A DNA stretch of 64,000 bases from Magnetospirillum sp. 15-1 (lineage in GTDB: Bacteria > Pseudomonadota > Alphaproteobacteria > Rhodospirillales > Magnetospirillaceae): assembly GCF_900184795.1 (NCBI RefSeq), contig NZ_FXXN01000018.1, forward strand, positions 92,611-156,610, written 5' to 3'. Below, piece after piece: positions 34,743 through 44,643 of this stretch. Positions within the stretch are counted from its first letter, which is position 1. Each line of letters begins with the position of its first letter. The notes beneath the pieces are model-generated. The model did not search any database. It worked only from the letters and a program-made list of their open reading frames with translations, and was not told the DNA's origin. The position numbers and the translations under genes are program-made.

Positions 34743-36371
34743 ATGGCCATGTTCGAATACAAAAGCATCCTGGACAACGCACCCGTTGGCATTTGCTTCC
34801 TGAGAAGCAGAAATATTATCCGCTGCAATCGCCGCTTCGAGGATCTGTTCGGATACGATTCCGATGAAATCAACAATAAATCCGTAAGAATACTGTATCC
34901 AAGTACGGAAATGTTCAACCATATCGGCGAGGTCTACGGGCATTTCTTCGAGAAAAATCTGGCCTATCGGGACGAACGCCCGATGATGCGCAAGGATGGG
35001 ACCATGATCTGGTGCATCGTTACCGGCTGCACCATCGATTCCGCCAATCCTCACCTGGGCCAGATCTGGGTAGTGCAGGACATATCGGAGCATCGGCGGA
35101 CGGAGGACTTGCTTAAGGAAAGTATCGAGAAGCTGGAATTGGTGGTTCAGCAGCGGACTATGGATCTGCGCAACCATATCGAGGCACTGAACGTCGAGGT
35201 GGCGACCCGCATCAATGCCGAGGGTATCGCCAACGAAACCCAGCGCAAATTTCAGACCGTCTTCCATACCATGCCCGTCGGCCTGTGCGTCACCGATGCC
35301 GCCGGCCGTATTCTCGAGGCCAATCACGTTTTCGACGAAACCATCGGCAACGCCGACGGCAAGGTGCGGGACTGGGGCGATCTTCCGACCCGTTTTTTTC
35401 TTCCCGACGATACCGCCATCCAAAGCCAGAACCTCCCCTGGCTGATCAAGAACCACATCAACTCCGAGGTGGGCAGCGTCGAGATCGGCATGCGGAAGAA
35501 GCGCGGCGGCAAGATGCATTGGCTGAACGTCAGTTCCATCGCCCTGGATCTGGCGGGAGCCCCGGCGATCCTGACGGTCTTCACCGACATCACCTATCGC
35601 CGCCGCATCGAGGAATTGGAACGGCTCCGCTATGCCGAACTGACCCGGCTGGGCCGCATCAACTCAATGGCCGAGATGAGCGCCGCGCTGGCCCACCAGA
35701 TGGGGCAGCCCCTGGTCTCGGCGCTGAACTACCTGAACGGCTGCCGCCTGCGTCTCGACCAGATGGACGGCGCCGAGGAAATCTCGAATTCCGTCGGGTT
35801 GTCCATCACCTATCTGGAGCAGGCCGGTGAAATCCTGCGCCGGGTCCGGGATTTCGTCTGTCGCCATGACCCGGAAAAGATCCCCGAGGACCTGAACGCG
35901 GTCATCACCGGCGCCGTCAGCTTTCTCAATTTCGAAATTCACAAGCACAGGGTTTCGGTCAACCTCGATCTGGCCTCGAACGTTCCCCTGGTCCCCCTGT
36001 GCAACATCGAGATCCAGCAGGTTCTGTTCAACCTGCTCAAGAACGGCATGGAGGCCATGACCGACCTGCCCGAGGACGAGCGTATCCTCACCATCGGCAG
36101 TTCCCTGCGCCCCGACCGGTCCGAGGTCGAGGTCTTCGTCATCGACAATGGCCGGGGAGTCGCCCGCAGCCGCTCGCATCGCCTGTTCGAACCCATGTTC
36201 ACCACCAAGCCGGACGGCATCGGCATCGGCCTGACCATTTGCCGCTGCATCGTCGAATCCCACGGCGGGAAGCTTTCCTTCACGCCGATGGGCCGCCAGG
36301 GGTCGAGATTCCAGATTACCCTGCCGATTGCGTCCCCGGCCATCGCGCCCTCGACGACCGTCCCGTTATGA
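34743..36371 (+). CDS. tdiS: PAS-domain sensor histidine kinase, TdiS/TutC-like
   Basis: 542 residues, no membrane helix, so cytoplasmic. Two PAS domains (about residues 5-120 and 165-290) are joined by a coiled coil (KLELVVQQRTMDLRNHIEAL). The phospho-acceptor His318 sits in AALAHQMGQPL, and the ATPase boxes include NLLKNGMEAM, DNGRGV and TKPDGIGIGL. This is the FixL-like class of TdiS, thought to sense toluene and/or oxygen state and phosphorylate TdiR. Start at 34743 after CCATGGGAA; the next ATG, at 34749, is also possible. Confidence 0.85.
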   Translation: MAMFEYKSILDNAPVGICFLRSRNIIRCNRRFEDLFGYDSDEINNKSVRILYPSTEMFNHIGEVYGHFFEKNLAYRDERPMMRKDGTMIWCIVTGCTIDSANPHLGQIWVVQDISEHRRTEDLLKESIEKLELVVQQRTMDLRNHIEALNVEVATRINAEGIANETQRKFQTVFHTMPVGLCVTDAAGRILEANHVFDETIGNADGKVRDWGDLPTRFFLPDDTAIQSQNLPWLIKNHINSEVGSVEIGMRKKRGGKMHWLNVSSIALDLAGAPAILTVFTDITYRRRIEELERLRYAELTRLGRINSMAEMSAALAHQMGQPLVSALNYLNGCRLRLDQMDGAEEISNSVGLSITYLEQAGEILRRVRDFVCRHDPEKIPEDLNAVITGAVSFLNFEIHKHRVSVNLDLASNVPLVPLCNIEIQQVLFNLLKNGMEAMTDLPEDERILTIGSSLRPDRSEVEVFVIDNGRGVARSRSHRLFEPMFTTKPDGIGIGLTICRCIVESHGGKLSFTPMGRQGSRFQITLPIASPAIAPSTTVPL

Positions 36372-36392
36372 GCGTCACCCGCCCCGGTGGCG

Positions 36393-37454
36393 TCAGGGCC
36401 GGATAAGCATCTTCATGGCCCCATCCGATTTGCGATCAAAGGTCTGGTAGGCCCGATCGATATCGGTCAAGGCGAAGGTGTGGCTGAAATAGCGTTGAGG
36501 CTGCACCACGCCCCGTTCCATCATCCGAATGCCTTCCCACATATAGGGCTGAACATTGCCGAAGCCATTCATATGTAGCGTGATATCGCGCAAGAAGACG
36601 TCGGCCAGATTGAGGTTGAACGTCGTATCGGTAAACACGCCGATCGCCGTGACGGTGCCGCCCGGCCGGACGAGATCGAGAGCCATCTGCAGCGTCTCGG
36701 GTGCGCCAACCACCTCGATCACCTTGTCGAAACCCCGCCCGCCGGTTTCCGCCAAGGCCGTCTCCCTGGCATCGCTCAGGCCGGCATCGATTGCCGTCAC
36801 CCCCTTGGCGCGGGCGACATCGAGTCGATGGGTGACTGTGTCGAGCGCCACCATGCGGCCCGGTCCGCGCAGCAGCGCGATGTCCAGCGTCATCAGGCCG
36901 GTCGGCCCGCAGCCCACCAATGCCACCGTTTCACCCAGGCGGATATCGGCGAGGCGATTGGCGATGATGGCCGAGGGCAGGTTGCACGACAGCGTCAACG
37001 CCGCCTCGTCGGGGATCTGTCTCGGCACCTGGATCGCGTGCCCATCGGCGTAGGGAATCACCATGGCCTCGGCATGCGTGCCGTTGAGATTCCCGAACGG
37101 CACGCCGAAGCCATACACCGCCTTTCGGGTCGTTTCGCAGTGGGCGGTCTGGCCCACCTCGCACATGTAGCAATGCCCGCAGGAGCAGGAATAGGCCATG
37201 CTCACCCGGTCGCCGGGCCTGAACCGCCCCACCGACATTCCCACGGCCAGAACCTCGCCGATCAGTTCGTGTCCGGTTCGCGACGTGCCCCGGTCCATGA
37301 TCGGATCAAGGGCGCCGCGGAAGAGGTGCAGGTCGGACCCGCAGATCGAGGTCGCCGTCACCTTTACCAGCATCTCATGATCGGCATGGATGGCGGCATC
37401 GGGCACATCCGTGGCCCGGATCTGTTGGGGACCGAAATAGACCGCCGCCTTCAT
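36393..37454 (-). CDS. Zinc-dependent alcohol dehydrogenase (MDR family)
   Basis: 353 residues. Catalytic-zinc ligands are in ATSICGSDLH and TGHELIGEV, and the structural-zinc lobe is CSCGHCYMCEVGQTAHC. The Rossmann motif is VALVGCGPTGLM. The start at 37454 (MKAAVYFG) is the family's usual N terminus; a longer frame upstream is unconserved. It faces the toluene regulators and diverges from the envelope operon. The substrate may be an aromatic or short-chain alcohol; sequence alone does not tell. Confidence 0.88.
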   Translation of the reverse strand: MKAAVYFGPQQIRATDVPDAAIHADHEMLVKVTATSICGSDLHLFRGALDPIMDRGTSRTGHELIGEVLAVGMSVGRFRPGDRVSMAYSCSCGHCYMCEVGQTAHCETTRKAVYGFGVPFGNLNGTHAEAMVIPYADGHAIQVPRQIPDEAALTLSCNLPSAIIANRLADIRLGETVALVGCGPTGLMTLDIALLRGPGRMVALDTVTHRLDVARAKGVTAIDAGLSDARETALAETGGRGFDKVIEVVGAPETLQMALDLVRPGGTVTAIGVFTDTTFNLNLADVFLRDITLHMNGFGNVQPYMWEGIRMMERGVVQPQRYFSHTFALTDIDRAYQTFDRKSDGAMKMLIRP

Positions 37455-37867
37455 ATCCCACCTCCCGGAAACAGGGGTGAGGCCGACGGGAGCCGGCCCG
37501 CCGGACCCACAGTCCGTCGCCATCCTTTCTTGCGGCGATCCGGGCCGCAATTGGGGCGCGCACCTAGTCCCTAGGGGGGAATTCTAAAGGAATTCTCCGG
37601 CCCGCCAGTCCTTGCCGATTTCCGCCAGAAATCAGGGGTAAATCCTCATTGCTTTGGGGTTCGCACCAATTGTTGCCCCACAGGATAAGCGCATAGATTG
37701 GCAACGGCGCGGAAATACCGCCATGCAAAACCAATAATAATGTTCATGCACTCAGGCCAGATATAGAAATTTGTTTAATTCTTAACTGACCAGACCACGT
37801 GACAGAAAAGCCCGCAAGAAATCAATGCAAATGGGCTGCTAATAAAAATAGTGCAAGGGGAAGGTTT
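37455..37867. other. Divergent intergenic region between alcohol dehydrogenase and envelope operon
   Basis: 413 bases without a gene. A hairpin-forming pair GGGGAATTC/GAATTCTCC lies at 37576-37598, and the shared toluene-regulon box with its -10 at 37663-37699. From the -10, a leader of about 160 nt runs to the lipoprotein start. The minus-strand promoter for the dehydrogenase was not found. Confidence 0.55.
37663..37699 (+). promoter_or_regulatory. Promoter of the envelope operon with the bss/bbs box
   Basis: GCACCAATTGTTGC (37663-37676), 17 nt, then TAGATT (37694-37699). The 18 nt GTTCGCACCAATTGTTGC are identical to the bbs copy. Spacing from the palindrome centre to the -10 (24.5 nt) is the same in all three promoters. 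Confidence 0.75.
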
Positions 37868-38860
37868 ATGATCCAGGGGAAACACACGTCTCCGCGCCGT
37901 ATCGGCGCGGGCGCTGCGGTGATGCTTGTCATCTCGTCTCTGATATTGTCCGCCTGCCAGGATGATCGTCGTTCCGGCGGTGCGGCGACGGAGGCCGCCA
38001 AGTCGGTTCGCCGCACCGATCATTTCCAATCGCTGGTGTCCAATGGCACCGTCCTGGTGGCTGTCGGCTCCTTCGGGGCGGTGATCTCGTCCGCCGATGG
38101 CGGCACGAGCTGGACGCGGACCGCCCTGTCCGACGGCGCTCCCCTGGTGCGGGTGGCGAGCTGCGGCGACAGATCTTTCGTCGCGCTGGATTTCTCCGGC
38201 AAGATCTGGCGGGCACCCCCCAGTGCGTCGGCCTGGACGGCATTGCCCCTGCCGCCGGCCGACGCGGTGCTCGACGCCACCTGCACCCCCGACAACCGCA
38301 TCTGGGTCACCGGGGCGCGCGGCCTTCTGGTGGTCAGCGCCGATGGCGGCAAGACCTGGGCGGAGAAGTCTCTGGACGAGGACATCCAGCTTCTCAACAT
38401 CCAATTCCCCACCCCGGCCTTCGGCGTGGTCGCCGGCGAGTTCGGCCGCGTCCTGACCACCAGGGACGGCGGTGCCAGTTGGACCCAGGGCGGAAGCATG
38501 GGGGATGACTTCTATCCCCAGGCCATGCATTTCGAGACCGAGCAGCGCGGCCTGGTGGTCGGCCTTGGCGGCGCGGTGCAGGAAACCCGCGACGGCGGCG
38601 TCACCTGGAACCGCACCAAGGCTCCCATCGAGGCACCACTTTACGGCGTCCTGGCTCTGCCCAATGACGAGGCGGTGGTGGTCGGCGCGGCCGGATCGGC
38701 GGCACGGCTGTCGGGCGGGAGGTGGAGCCCGGTCACCGGCCTGCCCATGACCGACCTGCGCGGCATCGCCGCCACCTCCCAGGGAGTGATGCTGGCCGGA
38801 ACCGGGGCGGTGCTGGCACTGCCGGCGCCTCCGACGGCTTCCGCCAGCAAGATCAATTAA
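37868..38860 (+). CDS. YCF48/BNR-repeat lipoprotein
   Basis: 330 residues with a lipoprotein signal peptide (LILSACQDD). The rest consists of BNR/YCF48-type beta-propeller repeats, seen as VISSADGGTSWTR, VVSADGGKTWAEK, LTTRDGGASWTQ and ETRDGGVTWNR. The start at 37868 follows AAGGGGAAGGTTT. Homologs of this type usually sit beside an RND transporter and DUF1302/DUF1329 genes, as here, and probably form part of an envelope complex. It is first in an operon driven by the toluene-type box. Confidence 0.85.
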   Translation: MIQGKHTSPRRIGAGAAVMLVISSLILSACQDDRRSGGAATEAAKSVRRTDHFQSLVSNGTVLVAVGSFGAVISSADGGTSWTRTALSDGAPLVRVASCGDRSFVALDFSGKIWRAPPSASAWTALPLPPADAVLDATCTPDNRIWVTGARGLLVVSADGGKTWAEKSLDEDIQLLNIQFPTPAFGVVAGEFGRVLTTRDGGASWTQGGSMGDDFYPQAMHFETEQRGLVVGLGGAVQETRDGGVTWNRTKAPIEAPLYGVLALPNDEAVVVGAAGSAARLSGGRWSPVTGLPMTDLRGIAATSQGVMLAGTGAVLALPAPPTASASKIN

Positions 38861-38870
38861 GGATCAGGCC

Positions 38871-41231
38871 ATGCACAACTTCATCGATTCCCTTCCCGAG
38901 CGCCTGTTCCGCTTGCGCACGCCCATTCTGGTGCTGGTGGCGCTGGTGACGCTGGGCTTCGCGACGCAAATTCCGGCGCTGCGCATCTATACCGATTTCG
39001 AGGGATTGCTGCCGCAGCAGAACGCCTTCATCAAGACCCATAACGAGATCCGGGGCCTGTTCGGTGGCGCCAACGTGCTGACCGTGGCGATCGAGGTCGC
39101 CGAGGGCACCATCTTTACCAACGAGAATCTGGCCATCATCGACCGGGTGACCAACGGCATCGACAACCTGCCGGGGATCAACCACAACCTGGTCTCGTCC
39201 ATCACGCACCGCACGTCGCGCTTCATCTCGCTGACCGAGGAAGGCAGCGTGCGCTCCGAGGTCTATTACAACCCGGCGCTCGGCCCCATGACGCCGGAGC
39301 AACTGGCGGCCATGAAGGCCAAGGTTCTGGTGGACCCCCGCGTTTTCGGCCTGACCGTGTCGCCGGACCTGAAGGCCGCCCTGATCAAGGCTCAGTTCGT
39401 CGACGGGCAGCTGGACTATTTGAAGATATTCCAGGGTCTGCAGGACATGCGGACCAAGGAGAATACGGGCGGCGTCAAGATCCATACCACCGGCCAGCCC
39501 GCGCTGATCGGCTGGGTCTATTCCTACCTGCCGCAAAGCCTGCAGGTCTTCGCCTATACCGCCGTCATCGTTCTGGTGCTGCTGATCGGCTATTTCCGCC
39601 GGTTCTACGGGGTGGCGCTGCCGCTGGTCGGCATTTCCATCTCCACCATCTGGGGATTGGGCTGGATCGTCCTGCTGGGCTACCACTTGGACCCCTTGAT
39701 GCTGGTGATCCCGTTCCTGATCGCGGCGCGCTCCATGAGCCACGGTATCCAGATCGTCGAACGCTGGTATCAGGAACTGGCCCGGCTGGGCGACGGGCCC
39801 AAGGCGGCGCAGGCGACGCTGGCCGAGATGTTCCACCCCGGCACGCTCGGCATCATCTGCGACGCCATCGGCCTCGCCCTGCTGGTGACCGGTTCGGTGC
39901 GGATCAACTTCGAACTGGGCGTCTTCACCGCGCTGTGGGCGGTCTGCGGCATACTCAACGTGCTGGTGTTCATTCCGCTGCTGCTGAGCACCCTGCCGAC
40001 CCCGGAGAGCACCGCCGCCCGCCACGGCAAGCTGCAACATCTGCTGACCGCGCTTGGCCACGGCGTCTCGCACCGCATCAACGCCATCACCATCACGGTG
40101 ATCGGAGTGTTCCTGGTGATGGGCTCCATCGCCATGTCGGGCAAGATCACCATCGGTGAATCCGAGCCGGGCTCGCCGCTGCTGTATCGCAACCATGACT
40201 ACAACGTCTCGTCGACGGCGGTGAACAACCTGTTCCCCGGCTCGGAGCAGTTGCTGCTGGTCGCCAAGGCCGACAAGCCCGGCGGGCTGAAGGATCCCGA
40301 GGCCATGAAGGCCATCGAGGCCTTCAACAACCACATGATGCTCGATCCCGAACTGGGCGGCGTCAAGTCGGTGCCGACCCTGGTACGCCAGGTCAACAAG
40401 CTGATCCACAACGGCGACCAGCGTTGGGAGCAATTGCCCAAGGACGCCCAACTGGTGGGTGGCGTGCTGTTCGCCTACATGGCGTCGAGCCCGATCCCCG
40501 GCATTCTCAATGACTTCATCACCCCGGACTATTCCAAGGCCAACCTCGCCCTGTTCTACAAGGACCACAAGGGCGAGACCGTGGACCGCGCCATCGCCAT
40601 GGCCCGCGAGGGCGCCACGATGGTGGCCGGCATGGCCAAGGGCGTGACCATCGAACTGGCCGGCGGCGTGCTGGGAGTGACGGCGGCGGTCAATCACGAC
40701 GTCTTCATCGACAACCTGATCGTCATTCCCATGGTGTTCCTGCTGATCTGCGGCCTGGTGGGCTTCACCTACCGTTCGTGGCAAGCCGGCCTGTTGATGT
40801 TCGGCGCCATGCTGATCCCCACCGCCCTGACCTACGCCTATCTGTCGGTCAACGGCATCGGGCTCAACATCAACACCGTGCCGCTGATCTCGGTGGGGCT
40901 CGGCATCGGCATCGACTACGCGGTCTACATGATCGACCGCATCAGAGACGAGTTGCACGAGCACGCCGACGTCAAGGCCGCCATCGGCCGCTCGGTGGCG
41001 TCCACCGGCCGGGCGGTGACCTGCACGGTCACCACCCTGGTGGGCGGCATCGTCGCCTGGGTGTTCGTCTCGGACCTCAGGTTCCAGGCCGATGCCGCCA
41101 AGCTGCTGATCTTCATGATCGCCGTCTGCGCCGTCACCGCCATGGTGTTTGTCCCGGCCTGGATCGCCGCCTTCCGGCCTCGCTTCATCGTCCGCGAGGC
41201 CGATCCGGAAATCCAAGCGTTGGAAATTTAG
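38871..41231 (+). CDS. RND-superfamily (MMPL-like) transporter
   Basis: 786 residues. Two blocks of membrane helices (after a large periplasmic loop each) fit the 12-helix RND plan of the smaller HpnN/MMPL-like group rather than drug pumps; the TM4-like segment contains GIGIDYAVYMIDR with the usual acidic residue. These transporters are linked to lipids and hydrophobic molecules. It starts 10 nt after the lipoprotein gene. It would move a hydrophobic substrate between inner membrane and periplasm, in or out being undecided. Confidence 0.87.
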   Translation: MHNFIDSLPERLFRLRTPILVLVALVTLGFATQIPALRIYTDFEGLLPQQNAFIKTHNEIRGLFGGANVLTVAIEVAEGTIFTNENLAIIDRVTNGIDNLPGINHNLVSSITHRTSRFISLTEEGSVRSEVYYNPALGPMTPEQLAAMKAKVLVDPRVFGLTVSPDLKAALIKAQFVDGQLDYLKIFQGLQDMRTKENTGGVKIHTTGQPALIGWVYSYLPQSLQVFAYTAVIVLVLLIGYFRRFYGVALPLVGISISTIWGLGWIVLLGYHLDPLMLVIPFLIAARSMSHGIQIVERWYQELARLGDGPKAAQATLAEMFHPGTLGIICDAIGLALLVTGSVRINFELGVFTALWAVCGILNVLVFIPLLLSTLPTPESTAARHGKLQHLLTALGHGVSHRINAITITVIGVFLVMGSIAMSGKITIGESEPGSPLLYRNHDYNVSSTAVNNLFPGSEQLLLVAKADKPGGLKDPEAMKAIEAFNNHMMLDPELGGVKSVPTLVRQVNKLIHNGDQRWEQLPKDAQLVGGVLFAYMASSPIPGILNDFITPDYSKANLALFYKDHKGETVDRAIAMAREGATMVAGMAKGVTIELAGGVLGVTAAVNHDVFIDNLIVIPMVFLLICGLVGFTYRSWQAGLLMFGAMLIPTALTYAYLSVNGIGLNINTVPLISVGLGIGIDYAVYMIDRIRDELHEHADVKAAIGRSVASTGRAVTCTVTTLVGGIVAWVFVSDLRFQADAAKLLIFMIAVCAVTAMVFVPAWIAAFRPRFIVREADPEIQALEI

Positions 41232-41285
41232 GCAAATCGGGAGCCCAGGGGGGCGACTCGACAATCGGGAAGAGGGAGGACAACA

Positions 41286-43133
41286 ATGAAGGATTGGTTG
41301 AAATGGGTTGCGGGCGGAATCGCCGGCGTCTTCTTTCTGGTGCCCATGGCGCCAGTGATGGCCGATGACGGCGATGGCTGGGCCATCAAGAACAAGGCCG
41401 ACGAGGAAGTTCGCTTCCGCCCCTCCACGGGCCTGTCCAAGGCCCGCACCCTGGGGCAGAGCGACATCGACAGGAAGCTGAATGGTGGCGACACCTTCTC
41501 GGTTCTGAAATTTCATACCACCCTGAGGGCGTCCTACGATGCCGCCTATGATCTGAATACCAGCCGTTACGGCGACAGCGCCGGCGGCAAGGTCTACTTC
41601 ACGGATCTCAGTGGCAATACGTATCCCGAAGGCGCGGGTGGCGCCGCCGGCCACAATGCCCGGGCCAACCGCAACGAAGGCCTGATGAAGATGAGCGACC
41701 TGGCCCGCGGCGCCGATAACGGCGTTGATTTCGCGGTCCCGGTACGCCCCTGCGACGTGGACAAGCGCGGTTGCATTCCGGGTTACATGGACGCCAGCAA
41801 GCTGGGTCTGGCCGCCCCCGAATTCAACAACCGCCTCGACGCGATCCGCGAACTGTATGTGGATGGCGAGATTCCCGTGGCCGGCAACACCCTGGCCATC
41901 CGCTTCGGCCGCCAGCAACTGGTGTGGGGCCGCACCGACCTGTTCCGGGTGCTCGACGTGGTCAACCCGGTCGATTACTCGCGCAACAACATCTATGACG
42001 AACTGTCCGACATCCGCATTCCCATGGGAATGATCCGGGCCGACTATCGCATGGGGTCGCGGGGGCCGTTCGACGACCTCAACTTCCAGGGTCTCTGGGT
42101 GTGGGAAAAGTTCCGTCCCAACAATCTGGGACAGGGCGGCAGCCCCAACAATCCCCTCGGCGCGGCGGCGTTCTTCCGCGGCATGAAGAACTGCTGGGAC
42201 AACGGCTGTACCGTCAACAACTTCTTCAATGGCAACACGGCCACCAATTTCGGCCCGCACCAGATCGGCATCCGTCAGGCCAACATGCCGGACTGGAGCT
42301 TTGCCAACACCACCTACGGCGGCAAGGTCGAGGGTGAGTTCAGAGGGGTCGGCTTCTCGATCAACGGGTTGCACACGGTGTCGCAGATGCCGTCGCTGCG
42401 CGGCGGCATCACGTCCGCCGACCCCTTCAATACCAGCACCCCCGGCGTCTACACGTCCGCCCTGGCGTGGGACATGGAATTCCCCCAGCTCACCGTCCTG
42501 GGAGCCTCGGCCGACTTCACCATCGATCCCATCGACACCGCGTTCCGCCTGGAAACCTCCTATACCATGGGCGAGGAATTCGCGAATACGGCCCGTTCCC
42601 GGCTGTACTCGGAATCGGATGTGCTGCGCTACGTCGTCGGCGCGGACAAGAACATCTTCATCCGCCCCCTCAATTCCAGCCGTGCCTTCCTGTTCAGCGG
42701 TCAGGCGTTCGGCCAGCACATTCTGCAGCACGAACTGCATCATATAAACGGCGTCACCTCCGGCATTCCCGACTGGCAGAGCAACTGGATCGCCACCCTG
42801 CTGGTCAAGGGCTGGTACATGGGCGACACGCTGAGCCCGCAGATGGTCTTCGCCCGCGACATGATGGCCAGGGCCAACGTGGTCGAACCTTCGGTGGAAT
42901 GGACCCCGGCGGCCATGTGGCGCTTCCGCCTGGGCGCCAACGTCAAGTTCGGCGAAAGCCGCCAGAGCTTCGACGACAACCGTTCGGCCAAGCCGTACAC
43001 CGCGATCGGCGGACCGGCGATCAGCACGGGCTCTCTTGCCGGCATGTATCCGTTGGGGTCGTTCCGCTCCGGCGTCATCGGCGCCGCCCACGACGAGACC
43101 GAAATCTTCGCCAACGTGACCATGCGCTTCTAA
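41286..43133 (+). CDS. DUF1302 family outer-membrane protein
   Basis: 615 residues with a signal peptide (cleavage near PVMADDG). The GRQQLVWGRTDLFRVLDVVN segment and the C-terminal Phe (VTMRF) are typical of DUF1302, a predicted large outer-membrane beta-barrel. GGGAGGACAACA precedes the ATG. DUF1302 and DUF1329 genes occur together in proteobacteria that use hydrophobic compounds. It may be a channel or docking barrel for the RND transporter. Confidence 0.87.
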   Translation: MKDWLKWVAGGIAGVFFLVPMAPVMADDGDGWAIKNKADEEVRFRPSTGLSKARTLGQSDIDRKLNGGDTFSVLKFHTTLRASYDAAYDLNTSRYGDSAGGKVYFTDLSGNTYPEGAGGAAGHNARANRNEGLMKMSDLARGADNGVDFAVPVRPCDVDKRGCIPGYMDASKLGLAAPEFNNRLDAIRELYVDGEIPVAGNTLAIRFGRQQLVWGRTDLFRVLDVVNPVDYSRNNIYDELSDIRIPMGMIRADYRMGSRGPFDDLNFQGLWVWEKFRPNNLGQGGSPNNPLGAAAFFRGMKNCWDNGCTVNNFFNGNTATNFGPHQIGIRQANMPDWSFANTTYGGKVEGEFRGVGFSINGLHTVSQMPSLRGGITSADPFNTSTPGVYTSALAWDMEFPQLTVLGASADFTIDPIDTAFRLETSYTMGEEFANTARSRLYSESDVLRYVVGADKNIFIRPLNSSRAFLFSGQAFGQHILQHELHHINGVTSGIPDWQSNWIATLLVKGWYMGDTLSPQMVFARDMMARANVVEPSVEWTPAAMWRFRLGANVKFGESRQSFDDNRSAKPYTAIGGPAISTGSLAGMYPLGSFRSGVIGAAHDETEIFANVTMRF

Positions 43134-43222
43134 GGACCCGAACCGGTCGGAGAGCTCGCGTCGCCGAGCCTCCGATTCGTCGGACCGCAGGACCAATGAA
43201 TCCATAAATATCGGAGGAAACA

Positions 43223-44527
43223 ATGAATCGCATTGCATCTGCGACCCTGGCCGCCACGCTGCTTATGGCCGCCGCCGGGGGCGCCCGGGCGGCGGACGAC
43301 GTCGTCGAGAAGTCCTTCTTTCCCTACAAGGCCGGCATGCCCAGCCATCCGGTCGCCAAGCCGGGAACGGTGATCAACGCCGCCAATGTGGATCAGGCCA
43401 AGGACGCCGTCGATGCAGGCATGTACGAGATGATCAAGAACGGCTGGACCGAGATCAAGGTCGGCGCGACCGAGCAGATCGCCGTGCATCCCGCCTATGT
43501 CGAGGCCACCCGGAAGAATTACGCCGGGGTCAAGCTGGGTGACGGCCCCGGCAAGATCAGCGGATACATTGCCGGCCGGCCTTTCCCCGAGGAACCCGAT
43601 GCCAATGACCCCCGCGCCGGAGAGAAGCTCGCCTGGAACTACAAGTACGGCATCAATACCGGCGACGCCGATTTCATGACCCCGTTCTACTGGACCTACA
43701 AGACCATGTCGTCCGGCAAGGTCGAGCGCACCCTCAAGATGAGCTTCAACTTCCTGAACTTCATGCATCGGACCACGCTGACGCCGGCGCCGAACCTGGA
43801 GCCCAATCCGTCGGAAATGTATCGCGCCATTTACGTGAAGGTGACGGAGCCGCAGGACATCGCCGACACCCAGCTCCTGATCCATCGCTACGAGGACGAT
43901 ACCAAGCTGGATTCGTCCTGGCTGTATCTCGGCTTCCAGCGCCGGGTCCGCAAGCTGTCGACCGGCCAGATCACCGATTCCTTCCTGGGCTCGGATCTGA
44001 TGATCGAAGACTTCGAAGGCTATAACGGCCGCGTCTCGGACATGAAGTGGACCTTCAAGGGCACCCGCAACATCCTGATGCCCTATTACCGCCACAACGA
44101 AATGCCGCTGACCAACGAGCTGGCCGAACCCGACTTCAAGTTCGTGGGCTTCGGCGGCAAGGGCGGCTGCTTCGCCGATATCACCTGGCAGCTCCGCAAG
44201 GTCTATGAGGTGGAAGTCACTCCGGTCGACCCCAACCATCCCGTCGGTAAGCGCACCATGTATTTCGATGCCCAGATCATGGGTGCGTCTCGCACCGTTA
44301 CCTACGACCGGGCGGGCAAGCTGTGGAAAAGCTTCAGCATCGGCATGAGCATGCCGGAATACCACCTGCCCCTGAACAAGAACTCCGGCATCGCCATCTA
44401 CGACTCGTTCTCCATGGTCGACATGCAGTCGCAGCACTGCACCACCGGCCAGATCAGGACTCTCCAGGACGCAGCCCTGTCTCCGGCGAGCCGCTTCTCG
44501 GTCGACGCGATGCGTTCGGGCAACTGA
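43223..44527 (+). CDS. DUF1329 family periplasmic protein
   Basis: 434 residues with a signal peptide ([20 protein letters not shown], cleavage after ARA). DUF1329 proteins have a LolA/LolB-like half-barrel that can hold a lipid-like ligand; the NWKYKY-type core here is [13 protein letters not shown]. The GGAGGAAACA before the ATG is a good ribosome binding site. It is the last gene before a strong hairpin. It would shuttle a hydrophobic ligand across the periplasm. Confidence 0.87.
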   Translation: MNRIASATLAATLLMAAAGGARAADDVVEKSFFPYKAGMPSHPVAKPGTVINAANVDQAKDAVDAGMYEMIKNGWTEIKVGATEQIAVHPAYVEATRKNYAGVKLGDGPGKISGYIAGRPFPEEPDANDPRAGEKLAWNYKYGINTGDADFMTPFYWTYKTMSSGKVERTLKMSFNFLNFMHRTTLTPAPNLEPNPSEMYRAIYVKVTEPQDIADTQLLIHRYEDDTKLDSSWLYLGFQRRVRKLSTGQITDSFLGSDLMIEDFEGYNGRVSDMKWTFKGTRNILMPYYRHNEMPLTNELAEPDFKFVGFGGKGGCFADITWQLRKVYEVEVTPVDPNHPVGKRTMYFDAQIMGASRTVTYDRAGKLWKSFSIGMSMPEYHLPLNKNSGIAIYDSFSMVDMQSQHCTTGQIRTLQDAALSPASRFSVDAMRSGN

Positions 44528-44541
44528 TCCGAGCGTCGTTG

Positions 44542-44574
44542 GGTGGAACTCCCCTTGATAAAGGGAGTTCCACC
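44542..44574 (+). terminator. Strong hairpin at the end of the envelope operon
   Basis: Perfect 12-bp stem GGTGGAACTCCC/GGGAGTTCCACC with a 9-nt loop, 15 nt after the DUF1329 stop. No long T run follows. Confidence 0.7.
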
Positions 44575-44643
44575 ATCTTCGCCTTGTACAAGGGCATCTC
44601 TTTCAGCCTTCCGATTTCCCGCGTTTCTATTGGAGCACGAACC

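Noticed and set aside
38853-43238. A 1461-codon open frame on the minus strand
   Set aside because: It is antisense to the RND and DUF1302 genes, which have clear signal peptides, helices and family motifs; its low-complexity His/Gly/Asp-rich product is typical of GC-rich shadow frames.
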